64,000 nt of DNA from Clytia hemisphaerica. Taxonomy: Eukaryota > Cnidaria > Hydrozoa > Leptothecata > Clytiidae. The notes under the pieces were generated by a model. It worked only from the letters and a program-made list of their open reading frames with translations. It was not told the DNA's origin and searched no databases. Shown here one piece after another: positions 24,790 to 34,575 of the stretch; position 1 is the stretch's first letter, and each line of letters opens with the position of its first letter. A program made the position numbers and the translations under genes. Where the stretch lies: NCBI GenBank assembly GCA_902728285.1, contig CACVBU010000726.1, positions 2,187,248 to 2,251,247 on the forward strand, read 5' to 3'.

Positions 24790-25660
24790 TGAAGAGGAAA
24801 AAAAAAGTTTGTTTTCATATGCATACATTCTACTTTTTTGTACTTTGCCGGTATCTTGTTTTACCAAGTTAAGAAAGACATTCCTGAGTTACGACCATAT
24901 AATGGTCTTTAAAGCTCAAGAAGTTCTATAAACAATAAAGGTAGTTATTAATAAAATAACAGACAAAGATAAATTACAGTTTGAACAAAATTATCAACAA
25001 ATGTACATTTGAAAACTTGAGCAAACTTCTTTAAAGATTCCAGAAAAAGAATGAAATCATTGCTGAAATGAACTTCTGACTAAATTACAGTATATATTCA
25101 GTTTTAAAGACAAGAAACAAAATTAGCCATACAAAACACTTTTTCCAGTCATAGACGAAAGAATCAGCTCATCATCATAACCAGTCTGCCATTTTGTTTG
25201 TTTTGATTTGCAAAAGTAATATTGTAATTCGTGCTATGGTGTAGTTATATACTTTTTCTATAATTTGCATTTATAACACTCGCTTCAGCTTTTCAATGCT
25301 AAATCAAAACTAATGAAATGTAATATATAATAATGGTAATAGCATATAACGTAATATGAAAATATGTATAACATTTACCCCTGTATAATTTACCGCCATA
25401 TTTTTGCGGAACACTTAATTGGCCGGAAATCAAATTACAAACAAAAACGCAAAGATTCGAGATTCCAGTCCAATATATATGCGTGAAGCTATGAGTGCCT
25501 CCTCGTCGCTGCGCTCCTGCGGGGGCAATAAAGAATAAATAAAATAAATAAAAAAATAAATCACCCAAAAGAAAAAAGTGGGTATATCGTTATGGTCAAT
25601 GTGTGATGCTGATCAAAAGAAGAAATTGGAACAACCTTTTTATTCTTTAACAATAATTTA

Positions 25661-25914
25661 GACCATGTTCAGACGTTACGGTTCCGTATCGTTCCGAAAC
25701 GAAACGGTTCCGAAACAAGTGTGAACGCCAAAATTTGAAACATCAAAAAAGAAGACGTTACAATTACTAAGCAAAACAGGTCAAAAGGGTTTCATTGGAA
25801 CGGAACCGCTCCATTTTCTTGCTCCAAAAGGTTCCGAAACCAAATATGAACACTATCGATCCGTAACGGAAATCGTACCGGGACGATATGAAACCGTAAC
25901 GTCTGAACAAGGTC
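25661..25914. mobile_element. Harbinger-like MITE
   Basis: The inverted ends are GACCATGTTCAGACGTTACG and the complement of GACCTTGTTCAGACGTTACG, flanked by TTA on both sides (25658-25660 and 25915-25917). The interior repeats GGTTCCGAAAC and GGAACGGAACC. It lies inside 22999-27432. The 3-bp TTA duplication suggests PIF/Harbinger mobilisation. Confidence 0.8.
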
Positions 25915-28029
25915 TTACAGACAATCTTTGAAATACATTATATATAATTAAAAATATGTAAGATATAAATTATGAGGCCATTTGAATTTGATCCATCGAT
26001 AGATCCAACAATCGTTTCTTTTGTTTTCTTCCTGAGGGAGATAGAAAGTAGAAAGATTTATTTATAGACTACCACTCTCTTCACTACCCTGAGTATCAGA
26101 GGCCAAGTTTTCAAAGAGAAAATATTAACCTCTAAGGACGAGGTAAGGTTTTCCAATCGGAAGGTGATGCATTGCAATTTATTCGAGCTGTGATACTCAC
26201 GCACGGTACCTCTTCACGATTTTAAATCTCTCTCCACTTACGTCGTTATTGAATTAAAACTATAGCTTATAATGCTGAATTACGCATTTACAGGCTATTT
26301 AGAACGCAATGGAAATTACGTCATTATGAAACTAAATATCAGATGAGATCGAGCTATTTATATCATGATATTAAAGGTAATATACGTTTTACCTTGATAA
26401 GCCAGAGCACGTCAGCGTGTTGTTTCACCATCAGAATGTAAGACTAAAACGAAGAAAAGAAGAGAAAAAAAGTGAACGGATTGTCATGCCTCAAACCATC
26501 GATGCTCAAACCTAAACACGGAGAACTAGATTGACCATCGAGTGCAGGCTGGAATTTAAGAATATCAAAACATTGATTTGATATTTGATCAAAATACAGA
26601 ATCGAAAGAAAGACACGGCAAATTTTTTACGACTAAAATGTAAATATCAAATTAAAAATGATCACCTGTTCCGCTAATTGATTCATTTTCTCTTATTTGC
26701 GACTCTGAAAATAGAATGATTGATATTGAGATTTAGTATGGGAGGTCGGCTTCCGGGGGTAAAGGTTAATGTCAGGCAGGGATATGTTATAGCGTATCCC
26801 TGTGTCAGGTATGGCCTTTCTATCGTATCGATCACTAATAACGTAAAAGAACCAAGGATACACGGGACGAGGTTGCGCGCCCAAATCGTACCCAGAGCCA
26901 CTTGCATCGCACTTTTTAATTTTACTGATGGATGCGATACAATCGTTTCACGGATAACAATAGATTGCTGTCAGAATATCATAAATCAAAAAAGCAAACT
27001 AAGGTTCGACTCGAGTTTGGGTGATAGATGCACCGGCCCTTATTACGCCAAAGCTTATTAGAATTTTCGTCACTTTCCTCTGCCCCCGAAATTGTTTTCA
27101 CCGATTAGGAATCGAAGCCCCAGGTAGTTCCGATATCTGATTCGATTTTACACGCCGGCCCTTTTATGCCCCAGTGACAATAGCGCCTTGACTGACGTCC
27201 ACGGCATCGGCAAAGATGGCAAAGATAGCGGGAAATAGTATAGGGCGTAAACCCGCAAAATGCCCATTAGGCGATGTCGGGTGTTGATCGTCGGGTGTTT
27301 TAACTAAGTTAGGAATTTAAGCACCCGACTGTCGGGTGCACTATTTGTCGGGTGTTTTCGCAAATTTAGAAATTTCAGCACCCGACAAAACACCCGACAA
27401 CACCCGACTGTCGGGTGCACCGGCAGGGTCGTGCTTTTTGTTCCTCAAAAGCTTTGTTTTCTTTCTTTTTCTTTATTTTCTGGATCTCTTGCTGTGGATG
27501 GAGGGAAAGTCCACCCTACAAAACACAGAGCAGAAAAGGGGTGAACTTTAACAGAGGGAGAGGGGATTTTAACAGAATTTTTTTTAAGTTTTTAGATCCT
27601 CCAAATATATATATACAATCGTGAAAAGTAATACCGTGATTGGTCCTAAATCCGACAGCCCTGCCTAATTCCGATAGGGTCTTTCAGAGATACAAACTAA
27701 AATTAAAACAAACCTTTCAGTCTGTCAGTTAGTCACACAACCCAGCAGAGTCAAGCTGACTGTCCAGTTATGTATCATGCTCCTCTTGTATGGCATCAAT
27801 TTGATTGCCATACTAAAGTCAAATTCTCTAGATATCTTTATATTTTTGATATACTTCTTCTCAAAACCATTTATATAAAAATAAAATACAACTAGTCATT
27901 TTATTATTTGTTGACCATTAAACTTGTGCTATATGGTATTTTTAGTCCCCTTATGCGTGTACATAATTTTTAGGATAGGCTGTTTCCCAGAAATTTTAAC
28001 GCTGTAAACTCTTCCCGCAAAATGTACTA

Positions 28030-28411
28030 CAGTCAGGCACATCCTGGCAAATGAACGGGGTGAGCATTTGCATGGGGTATTCGTCACCCAGTGTAAATGA
28101 GATAGGACGTCTCAGGCTAAAAGCGTGAAAATTAATAAAAATGAACTTCAAACTGAAAAAGGGAAAAAATGAAGAAAACTGGGAACTTTATTTTTTCGTT
28201 AAAAGTTTCTTCAATCTTCGTAGACAAAATTGACCCATGGAAAAAAAAATTCATCTATGCAGTTCTTTGAAATGAAGCAAAATATTTCCAACCCGGTTCA
28301 ATTAAACTGGGTATTCGGCGCCATTAGGTCGCTTTCGTTTTCGACCCCGTTCATTTGCCAATGGTCGCAAGTGAAAAATACCCCGTTCATTTGCCAGGAT
28401 GTGCCTGACTG
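28030..28411. mobile_element. MITE with 32-bp terminal inverted repeats
   Basis: The ends are CAGTCAGGCACATCCTGGCA continuing AATGAACGGGGT, and the exact complement, flanked by TACTA on both sides (28025-28029 and 28412-28416). A 5-bp duplication is unusual among common MITE families. Both ends repeat CGTTCATTTGCC. Confidence 0.8.
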
Positions 28412-28424
28412 TACTAAAAAGTAT

Positions 28425-28480
28425 TAGCTTGAGTACTGTATAAGCTTGAGTACTGTATAAGCTTCAGTACTATATTAGGG
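28425..28480. repeat. Tandem repeat, three units of ~18 bp
   Basis: AGCTTGAGTACTGTATA is repeated three times, the last copy diverged (AGCTTCAGTACTATATT). It lies just downstream of the MITE ending at 28411. Confidence 0.7.
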
Positions 28481-28861
28481 TTTTATTTCCATAATACAGA
28501 GCAGATAATTTCCGGCCCAAAGTGTTGAAGTAACTGGAAGTAATTAAAAATAAGGAACAGAGTCAATAGGTCGTCATGTACTCCCAAACGACTATTTCAA
28601 AATGTCCCCATTGTCGTTAGCTACTTGTTGTGATCTTTCTAGTTGAAATGTCGAAATTTATTTTTTGAAAACTTTAAAAAAATCTTGTATATATGTCGTA
28701 AGAATTAGAATCAGCTGGTTTGGTGTTTCTTGGACCCATAAGGAACCTTTGTGTCAGATTTAAGCCACGTATTATTATTTTCAACAAGGTAAAACCTAAT
28801 TCTATCAGACTATATTGATGGGCCAAGCAAATGTGGCACCCTGTGACAAATTAAAGAAAGT

Positions 28862-29212
28862 TTTACAGCAGTATTATGGGGTGGTGTCCAAATGTGGTCA
28901 ACTAAGTACTAAAAGGGTCGTGCAAAAACTCAACAGAGTTTTAAAAAGGACGGTACCAAAGCTCTGGTCATGGAAGAAAGTTAGTTCAGTTTACCAAAAA
29001 GGCTGGAAAAGTTACAAAATGGGCGGTGCCAAAACTCTTTGAAACTCGTTGAAATTCATTGAAATATGTAGGTACAGTGTACTAAAAGGGTGAAATCAAA
29101 GCTCTGGCTGCCAAAGAAAGTTAGTGATAAAAAGGGTTGTGGTCTAGTTTTTTGGAAACAAATCGAAAATTCAAGTAAGTATCTTATGGGTTAGAACACT
29201 GAGTTGGTACCT
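28862..29212. repeat. Decayed copy of the hAT-like repeat family
   Basis: The iterated TACTAAAAGGG(T)G motif and the end sequence GGTTAGAACACTGAGTTGGTACC followed by CCCCTG match the right part of the element at 2882-4224 with many substitutions. The left end was not found. Confidence 0.6.
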
Positions 29213-29667
29213 GCTCCCCTGTTATCATAAAAAAAATTTATGCTGTAGTAATTACAGTTATTCAATATACTCTTGCATTCTCCTAAACGACCTGAAACGA
29301 CTATTCTATTGTTTTATTCATTTCATTATTTTATGACTGCATGTAGTGGGTTATCAGTCTTGACTTTGGTATGTGAACTCAGGTTTCAGTTCCCACTCAG
29401 TGATGTGATTCACTTTGCAAGTGATTATAGCTTCGTCCAGGTACATCTATGCCATGTGAGGGGAATTGCATGCCAGGCTCTGATACAAGGGTGTTGGGAG
29501 ATATGCCCAACTCTGTGGTATGGTTGCTATTACTTGTCAGGCTCAACCATGCGGGGATACACTGTCCTCCATGTCACTCTCATTGAACAACATATTTTTT
29601 TGCTACCTTACAGTTAATGGAATAAAATGATTAGCCAACAGTAGAAAATCAATATACTAACTTAAAA

Positions 29668-30540
29668 ATGTATCGTTTGGTTTTAAATTGTTGGAGAAAA
29701 AACAAACCTTTGTTTCTTTGTGGTTTATTTTCTGTTGCTTTCTTTATCTTTTACACCTTGAATGTGCAAGGATGGCATTGGTACAAGATGGCAAAACAAG
29801 AGGTTTGTGAGACTCCTGATAACTACATGAATGAACTCAAGTCTTTATTTCGTGATGCTCATATTATCTTAACTAAATTTGGTTTGACACATGTTTTGAT
29901 ATATGGCAGGTAAGTTTAACATTTCCTTGATTGCAGTTTTGGAATTCGACCTTTTTAAAAAAAAATTTGATTTTGAAGAATCATTCCTTTTGAAATAAAA
30001 AAAGATCTTGGTTTAATGTCTTAGTTTGGATATTTCTCACTTTTTCCATAAAAGAGTTTCACTGCTCAAACCATTTTATACTCTTTAGCACAAGTTTCTT
30101 ATTTTAATAGTTTATTCGGTGCAATGCGCTTTGGTGGTCCTCTTCCTTGGGACAATGACTTTGATCTAGCAATATTGTCCGAAGAAGTTGCCCAAATTGA
30201 TGAATCAAAATTTCTCCAAGAGTTCTATGATCGAGGAATAAAAGTGATGTATAGGCATTGGAAAGGAGAGTATGTGATTTCAAGAAATAAAGCACACGGT
30301 GATTTGATGATATTTTCTGAGACATGGTTCGGTGATCGAGGAAGGACTGGAATTGAACCATGGGTGTTTTTCATACACTTTCGTAATTTTCATCAGGCGC
30401 CAGCAAGATTGTTTGAGAAGCCGTTACCAAAATTACCTTTTTTAGGAATGAATATTTCTGTACCTCGTGAGGGAATGGAAATTCAAAGGCATTTCTATCC
30501 CAATGATTGGTGGAAGGAAGTAAAGCCAAAAGGCTGCTAA
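29668..30540 (+). CDS. LicD/fukutin-type type II membrane protein, two exons
   Basis: LicD-family proteins are nucleotidyltransferase-fold enzymes; fukutin and FKRP transfer ribitol-phosphate to dystroglycan in the Golgi. Exons 29668-29909 and 30111-30540 join in frame (AG|T) to give 223 aa. A short cytoplasmic N-terminus precedes one membrane segment (about residues 15-32, FLCGLFSVAFFIFYTL). The LicD signature is IYGSLFGAMRFGGPLPWDND followed by FDLAI, with D95/D97 as the likely metal-binding pair. A downstream Trp/His/Arg-rich region (RGRTGIEPWVFF, RHFYPNDWW) is typical of small LicD proteins. The protein is much shorter than fukutin, so it is probably a stand-alone LicD-domain protein with unknown substrate. 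A GT31 enzyme gene follows about 4 kb downstream on the same strand. Confidence 0.87.
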
Positions 30541-31430
30541 AAGCGTTTTTGTCTTTAAATTTATAAAATAGTATATTTTGATAATTTTAAGTTCCAAACA
30601 TTGTCAAGATCTATTTGTTGCTAAATAGAAACTTCTTTAGGTTCCGGATAAAATTACTTTAAGAATTTTAGAAAAATCTTTTCATCCATTTTTCATACAA
30701 CCCTCACTATCGGGTCATTATTGTAGGACAGTGTTAATAGTGGAAGTAAATTATTATTTACATATTAATTATTTAGAATCTCTCAACAGAATTCTATAGA
30801 AACGATTATATTTTTGAATTTTTTATCAATATAAGTAAGTATTAGGATGTGGGTTTGTTTCACCAAAGACTGTGCTAGTGTAAAGGAGCAATATGATGAT
30901 AAATAAGTCAAAACTTTTTTTTAAATGTAGAACCTAAAGTTTCATGCTTACAATCATCAGCTACATACAAGTTTGAGCTGATTGAAAAAAATTCAAAATT
31001 CAGTCTCAAAAAATTAATGAGTAAATTAGAAAAATAAAATTATGAACCCCATTGTGTGAGCATGTCCAGTCTATTTTTTTTTAATTCTTAGTCTGTCTCA
31101 CTTTTACTCTTAATCTGTAGCTATTTTACTAAGGCACGTGATTAAATTATTTGTTAATTAAATAGAAATTCAGTTTTGTTTTTTATCTAAATTGCTAAAA
31201 TATAATTATTACTCTAGATCTTATTTTTAAAGCTTGCTTTTTTAAAGTCATTATTTTCTAAACATTTTAAACATCTTTATTAAATATATATTCCTATTGT
31301 TAGATTATAACTGATAGTTTCAAACTATGACAAAAGTATACATATTATATGCTCTTATTTTAGACGACAAAATTATTATTTTAAGCATATTTTAAATAAC
31401 TTTAGAGAACTTTTAGATTATACTTTGTAA

Positions 31431-31470
31431 TGATATGATATGATATGATATGATATGATATGATATGATA
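31431..31470. repeat. TGATA pentanucleotide microsatellite
   Basis: Eight uninterrupted TGATA units, followed by one degenerate unit. Confidence 0.95.
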
Positions 31471-31869
31471 TAATATCATACGAGCCCTCCCCGGTGGAAA
31501 ATGGGTCCTACTCCTTGCGAAGTAGGAATTCTTCTTCTTTCGAATTTGGAGCGCTTAGCGCTGTCCAGACACCGCTGGTTCTGTGCACTCAAGACACAGA
31601 TACCATGATGCAAGATATAGTTTGTAAAGTCTAAAGTATCTAATTAATTAGATAAGTACTATTTTATTTACTCTTAATTCTATAGTTTTTTAAAATAATG
31701 CGCCTTGTTTGAATTTTTAAAAACTAATTAGCACTACTAATGAACTATGATAGTTTACAGATAATGCTGTGAAAATCTTGCTTGAGCAGACTTCTAAAAT
31801 GTACAAGAAAAAATCTTTATTTTATTTTATTTTTGTCTTTTATAAAGTAGACATTTAAAATTTAAGGTC

Positions 31870-31992
31870 CAGGGGAGGGGGTACTAGGTTTGCAAGGTGA
31901 CAGGTATAACCAGGCCTAAAATAGAAACGCTTTCAGAGAAAGGTTGCCTTATGGCTAGCACATACCCGTCGCCTGTTTTGCCTAAGTGCCCC
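31870..31992. mobile_element. Short MITE of the GGGGGTACTAGG family
   Basis: The left end CCAGGGGAGGGGGTACTAGG and the right end TTTTGCCTAAGTGCCCC match the ends of 57481-57691. The flanks AATTTAAG and AAATTAAG may be a decayed 8-bp duplication. Confidence 0.55.
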
Positions 31993-32076
31993 TTAAATTA
32001 AGATATTTTTAAAGCTTTGTGTTGATGCTACAGATTATTAGATTTTCTTTTTCAAAATCTTAGTAATTATATTTTT

Positions 32077-32385
32077 ATTACAATGAGGTGAATACAGTTG
32101 CTCTCATATTGTTTTCTGACCAGCCACCAGAACCGTTGGAAAACCAACGGATCCGGCGAGACTCGAACTCACAACCATGCCATTCGCGGGCATTTGCTCT
32201 ACCATTGAGCTACGGGTCCATGTGGAACCCGATGACTCAATTGCTCAATGAGCTCAATGGTAGAGCAAATGCCCGCGAATGGCATGGTTGTGAGTTCGAG
32301 TCTCGCCGGATCCGTTGGTTTTCCAACGGTTCTGGTGGCTGGTCAGAAAACAATATGAGAGCGACTGTATTCACCTCATTGTAAT
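32077..32385. repeat. Near-perfect 135-bp inverted repeat with tRNA-like arms
   Basis: The arms 32077-32211 and 32251-32385 are inverted copies with very few mismatches (for example TTGCTCTC against the complement of TCGCTCTC). Each arm holds A-box-like TAGCTCAATGGTAGAGC (partial in the right arm) and B-box-like GAGTTCGAGTCTC. Transcription across it would yield a long hairpin. It looks like two head-to-head tRNA-derived SINEs or a SINE-based foldback. Confidence 0.85.
32149..32219 (-). tRNA. tRNA-like sequence (SINE head or pseudogene)
   Basis: Read on -, 71 bases fold as a cloverleaf. The acceptor pairs GGACCCG with CGGATCC (one mismatch). The D arm is GCTC/GAGC, the anticodon stem is ATGCC/GGCAT and the T arm is GTGAG/CTCGC with loop TTCGAGT. 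The anticodon loop CGCGAAT lacks the universal U33. It is therefore unlikely to be a working tRNA and more likely a pol III promoter head. Confidence 0.5.
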
Positions 32386-32607
32386 ACATAAGGGCAATAT
32401 TCATGATTAATATTTTTATTACTTTTTTGTACATCTTTTAATATTATATAACCTATGCTTTCTCAAGGTTTTGAAGGTTTTATCTTTACATAAGTGTTCT
32501 CGTTTCTTATCAGACACATATTTCATATCAGGACTGTGTCTGCCTATTGTTATATTATGCTGATATAAGCAAAAAAAAATTTCTTTTCCTCTTTCTGACC
32601 AATATTG

Positions 32608-33006
32608 TTCCACATCTGCCGATTCAATGGGTTGGCAAACGATATCATACTCCAGGATGCAAGTGAAATTTTTCAATCCGCGGACGTAGACGGGGGTTCG
32701 GTTATTATTAGTTAGGGTTAGGGTTGGAGCTCGAGAGTCACAACGCTTTCTGTCGTGTCTCGTTGGCACAAGCGGTTAGGCATTGGATTTTTAAACCAAA
32801 ATTGCTTGCATTTGGTGGTTCGAGCCAGGGTCGGTCACCTGTTTCACCGGTACGGGCAAATTTCAGAAAAATACTTAGAAAACAGTTAGAAACACTTGAG
32901 AAAGATAGAAAATCAGGATAGAAGATAGGAAAGTAGAAAATAGGGGGGAAAATAAGAGACGATGCATCCTGTAGTATGATATCGTTTGCCAACCGATTCA
33001 ATGTGG
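32608..33006. mobile_element. SINE-like insertion bounded by inverted repeats
   Basis: The inverted boundary sequences share GGTTGGCAAACGATATCATA followed by CTxCAGGATGCA (about 32625-32665 and 32965-33000). Between them, from about 32757, is a tRNA-like head with A box TGGCACAAGCGGTTAGG and B box GGTTCGAGCC. The sequence just outside (32470-32605, and 33025-33060 inverted) recurs at 47385-47620, so the whole belongs to a larger dispersed repeat. Confidence 0.5.
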
Positions 33007-33559
33007 AAAAGCTTGTGAATTAAAATTGATGAGTAAGCAAACGATATCACTCTTATTTAAAAACAAAGCCTTTAAATTTAATCGGATATTAATTATTCCT
33101 GAATTGTATTAAGCAGATAGATCAGGGTAGATAAGCGAGACTGAATAATTATGATATCCGATTTTTCACGTCGAATATATGGTTTATCGTTCACCAATTA
33201 GCAGAAAAGCATTTTAATTTTTCACTATTTCGCATTCAGTCTTTCTCGGCCTTTTCTCTCTTTTCATGACATTTTCGAACGTTTTACTATCTTATTTTAA
33301 TGATATCAATTTCATTGTTTTTTGTCTTTAATTACAAAACGTTCGAAGTGACATTTACATAATTATTTGATCAAAAAACTATTAAATTCTTTAAGCTCGC
33401 TGCTACAGAAGAGATATTTTGCTATCGGATGTCTAAAAATATTCGACAGTGCGTTTTGCCTAGAGGTGGACGATATACGTTATTAATACATGTGCTATAT
33501 TTGTTTTGATGGAAGTTTATTTTCTTACAAAGGAATCACCTGCCTCACTTTACATAATA

Positions 33560-33898
33560 CCTTAAAGGAAGAAATTTTGGCGGAAAGAAAATTTGGCAGA
33601 TTTGGCGGATTTGGCCAGAATCCGCCAAATTAAGTTCCCGCCAAAATTTCTTTTTTCCGCCATCCGCCAAATTAAATTCCCGCCAAATTAAACTTTTTGA
33701 AAATATGATCTCTTTTAAGGTGTTTTTGCATTTTTTTTGCTGTTTTTACGCCATTTTAAGGATAAAATTTTCAGCAAACGCCAAATTAAATTCCCGCCAA
33801 ATTTAGTTTTTTCGTCCATCCGCCAAATTAAATTCCATCTAAAAAACTTTTTTGGCCATCCGCCAAATTAAATTCCCGCCAAAATTCTTCCTTTAAGG
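33560..33898. mobile_element. TA-flanked MITE with iterated CCGCCAAATTAAATTCCCGCC
   Basis: The inverted ends are CCTTAAAGGAAGAA(A)TTTTGGCGG, flanked by TA on both sides (33558-33559 and 33899-33900). The interior repeats CCGCCAAATTAAATTCCCGC about five times, a period of iterated end motifs. Confidence 0.8.
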
Positions 33899-34484
33899 TA
33901 GAGCTCCATGTCTATATTCCTCTTTAACGCATAGATGATGCCTTGATAAATATACCCTTCTTAGGGCCCCTGGTTAAGAGGGCCTAATTGAGATGAGGGG
34001 GTCTAGTATAGGAAGATTTGCTGAAAGTGCAATATTTTACCATTTCATGTCAATCTGTAACTAAGATTTTCTAGAAATTAAGTTTTCAAATAGCTTTTCT
34101 TGGAAAATATTTTGGGTGTCATGGTCGTGACCAGTGGTTTTATTTCTGGCTTTAAAAAAAAGTTGAATTGGTTTGAACAAAAAAATTATCAACCAAGAAA
34201 TGTGGATTTGAAAAAAATATATCCTGCCAATATCGAATTAAATTCTTGACATATGTGCTTTTTTATCAATTAAAATGCATAACTACCAAGATAAAAATGG
34301 TGTAGGGATTTATTTTTAACAACCATCTGCTAAATCATTTGGTCTTAAGACTACTGATGTAATATTAGCAATTAAGTTCTAGGTTCTGATTTTACTTCAC
34401 ACATTTGATAAGCTCTGCAAATTACTTACTAATTAAATGAAATTTTAATTGATTTACTATTTGTTTATATTTTTCTCATTTCAG

Positions 34485-34575
34485 ATAATTTGCAAAATTA
34501 CAAAAAAATCGATCACTTTCCATTTGACATTGATGTTTTCACTTGTTGATGGTTGTAGTGTAAGAGTTTTGATAA
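34485..34575 (+). promoter_or_regulatory. Probable 5' UTR exon segment of the GT31 gene
   Basis: The tract TTATATTTTTCTCATTTCAG ending at 34484 is a strong 3' splice site 91 bases before the ATG. This suggests a non-coding upstream exon and a 5' UTR intron. The upstream exon was not identified. Confidence 0.45.

Larger units (their letters stand above)
22999..27432. mobile_element. 4.4-kb element with iterated CACCCGAC ends and 8-bp duplication
   Basis: The terminal inverted repeats start ACGACCCTGCCGGTGCACCC and continue through CGACAGTCGGGTG. An 8-bp direct repeat GCTTTTTG flanks it (22991-22998 and 27433-27440). CACCCGAC or GTCGGGTG occurs many times in the outer 100-170 bp of both ends. 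No transposase is recognisable. The interior holds a LINE-like fragment (23774-23890), a Harbinger-like MITE (25661-25914) and a segment shared with 12290-12745. The duplication length fits hAT, P or similar families. The superfamily is unassigned. Confidence 0.8.
27433..29667. other. Non-coding stretch with MITE and repeat remnants
   Basis: It contains the MITE at 28030-28411, an 18-bp tandem repeat at 28425-28480 and a decayed copy of the 2882-4224 family at 28862-29212. The ORFs at 28815 and 29273 have no recognisable domains and I do not call them genes. Confidence 0.55.
30541..34484. other. Intergenic region between the LicD and GT31 genes
   Basis: AT-rich non-coding DNA. It holds a TGATA microsatellite, an MITE remnant (31870-31992), a tRNA-like foldback (32077-32385), a SINE-like insertion flanked by inverted repeats (32608-33006) and a TA-flanked MITE (33560-33898). 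No gene is recognised. Confidence 0.6.

Noticed and set aside
26683-27061. ORFs of 74, 63 and 113 codons on both strands.
   Set aside because: They lie inside the unassigned element 22999-27432. No transposase or other motif could be seen.
32149-32219. A working tRNA gene on -.
   Set aside because: It folds, but the anticodon loop lacks U33, the acceptor stem has a mismatch, and it lies within a repeat arm. Kept only as tRNA-like.
32088-32434. ORFs containing RRDSNSQPCHSRAFALPL on both strands.
   Set aside because: They are translations of a tRNA-like inverted repeat.
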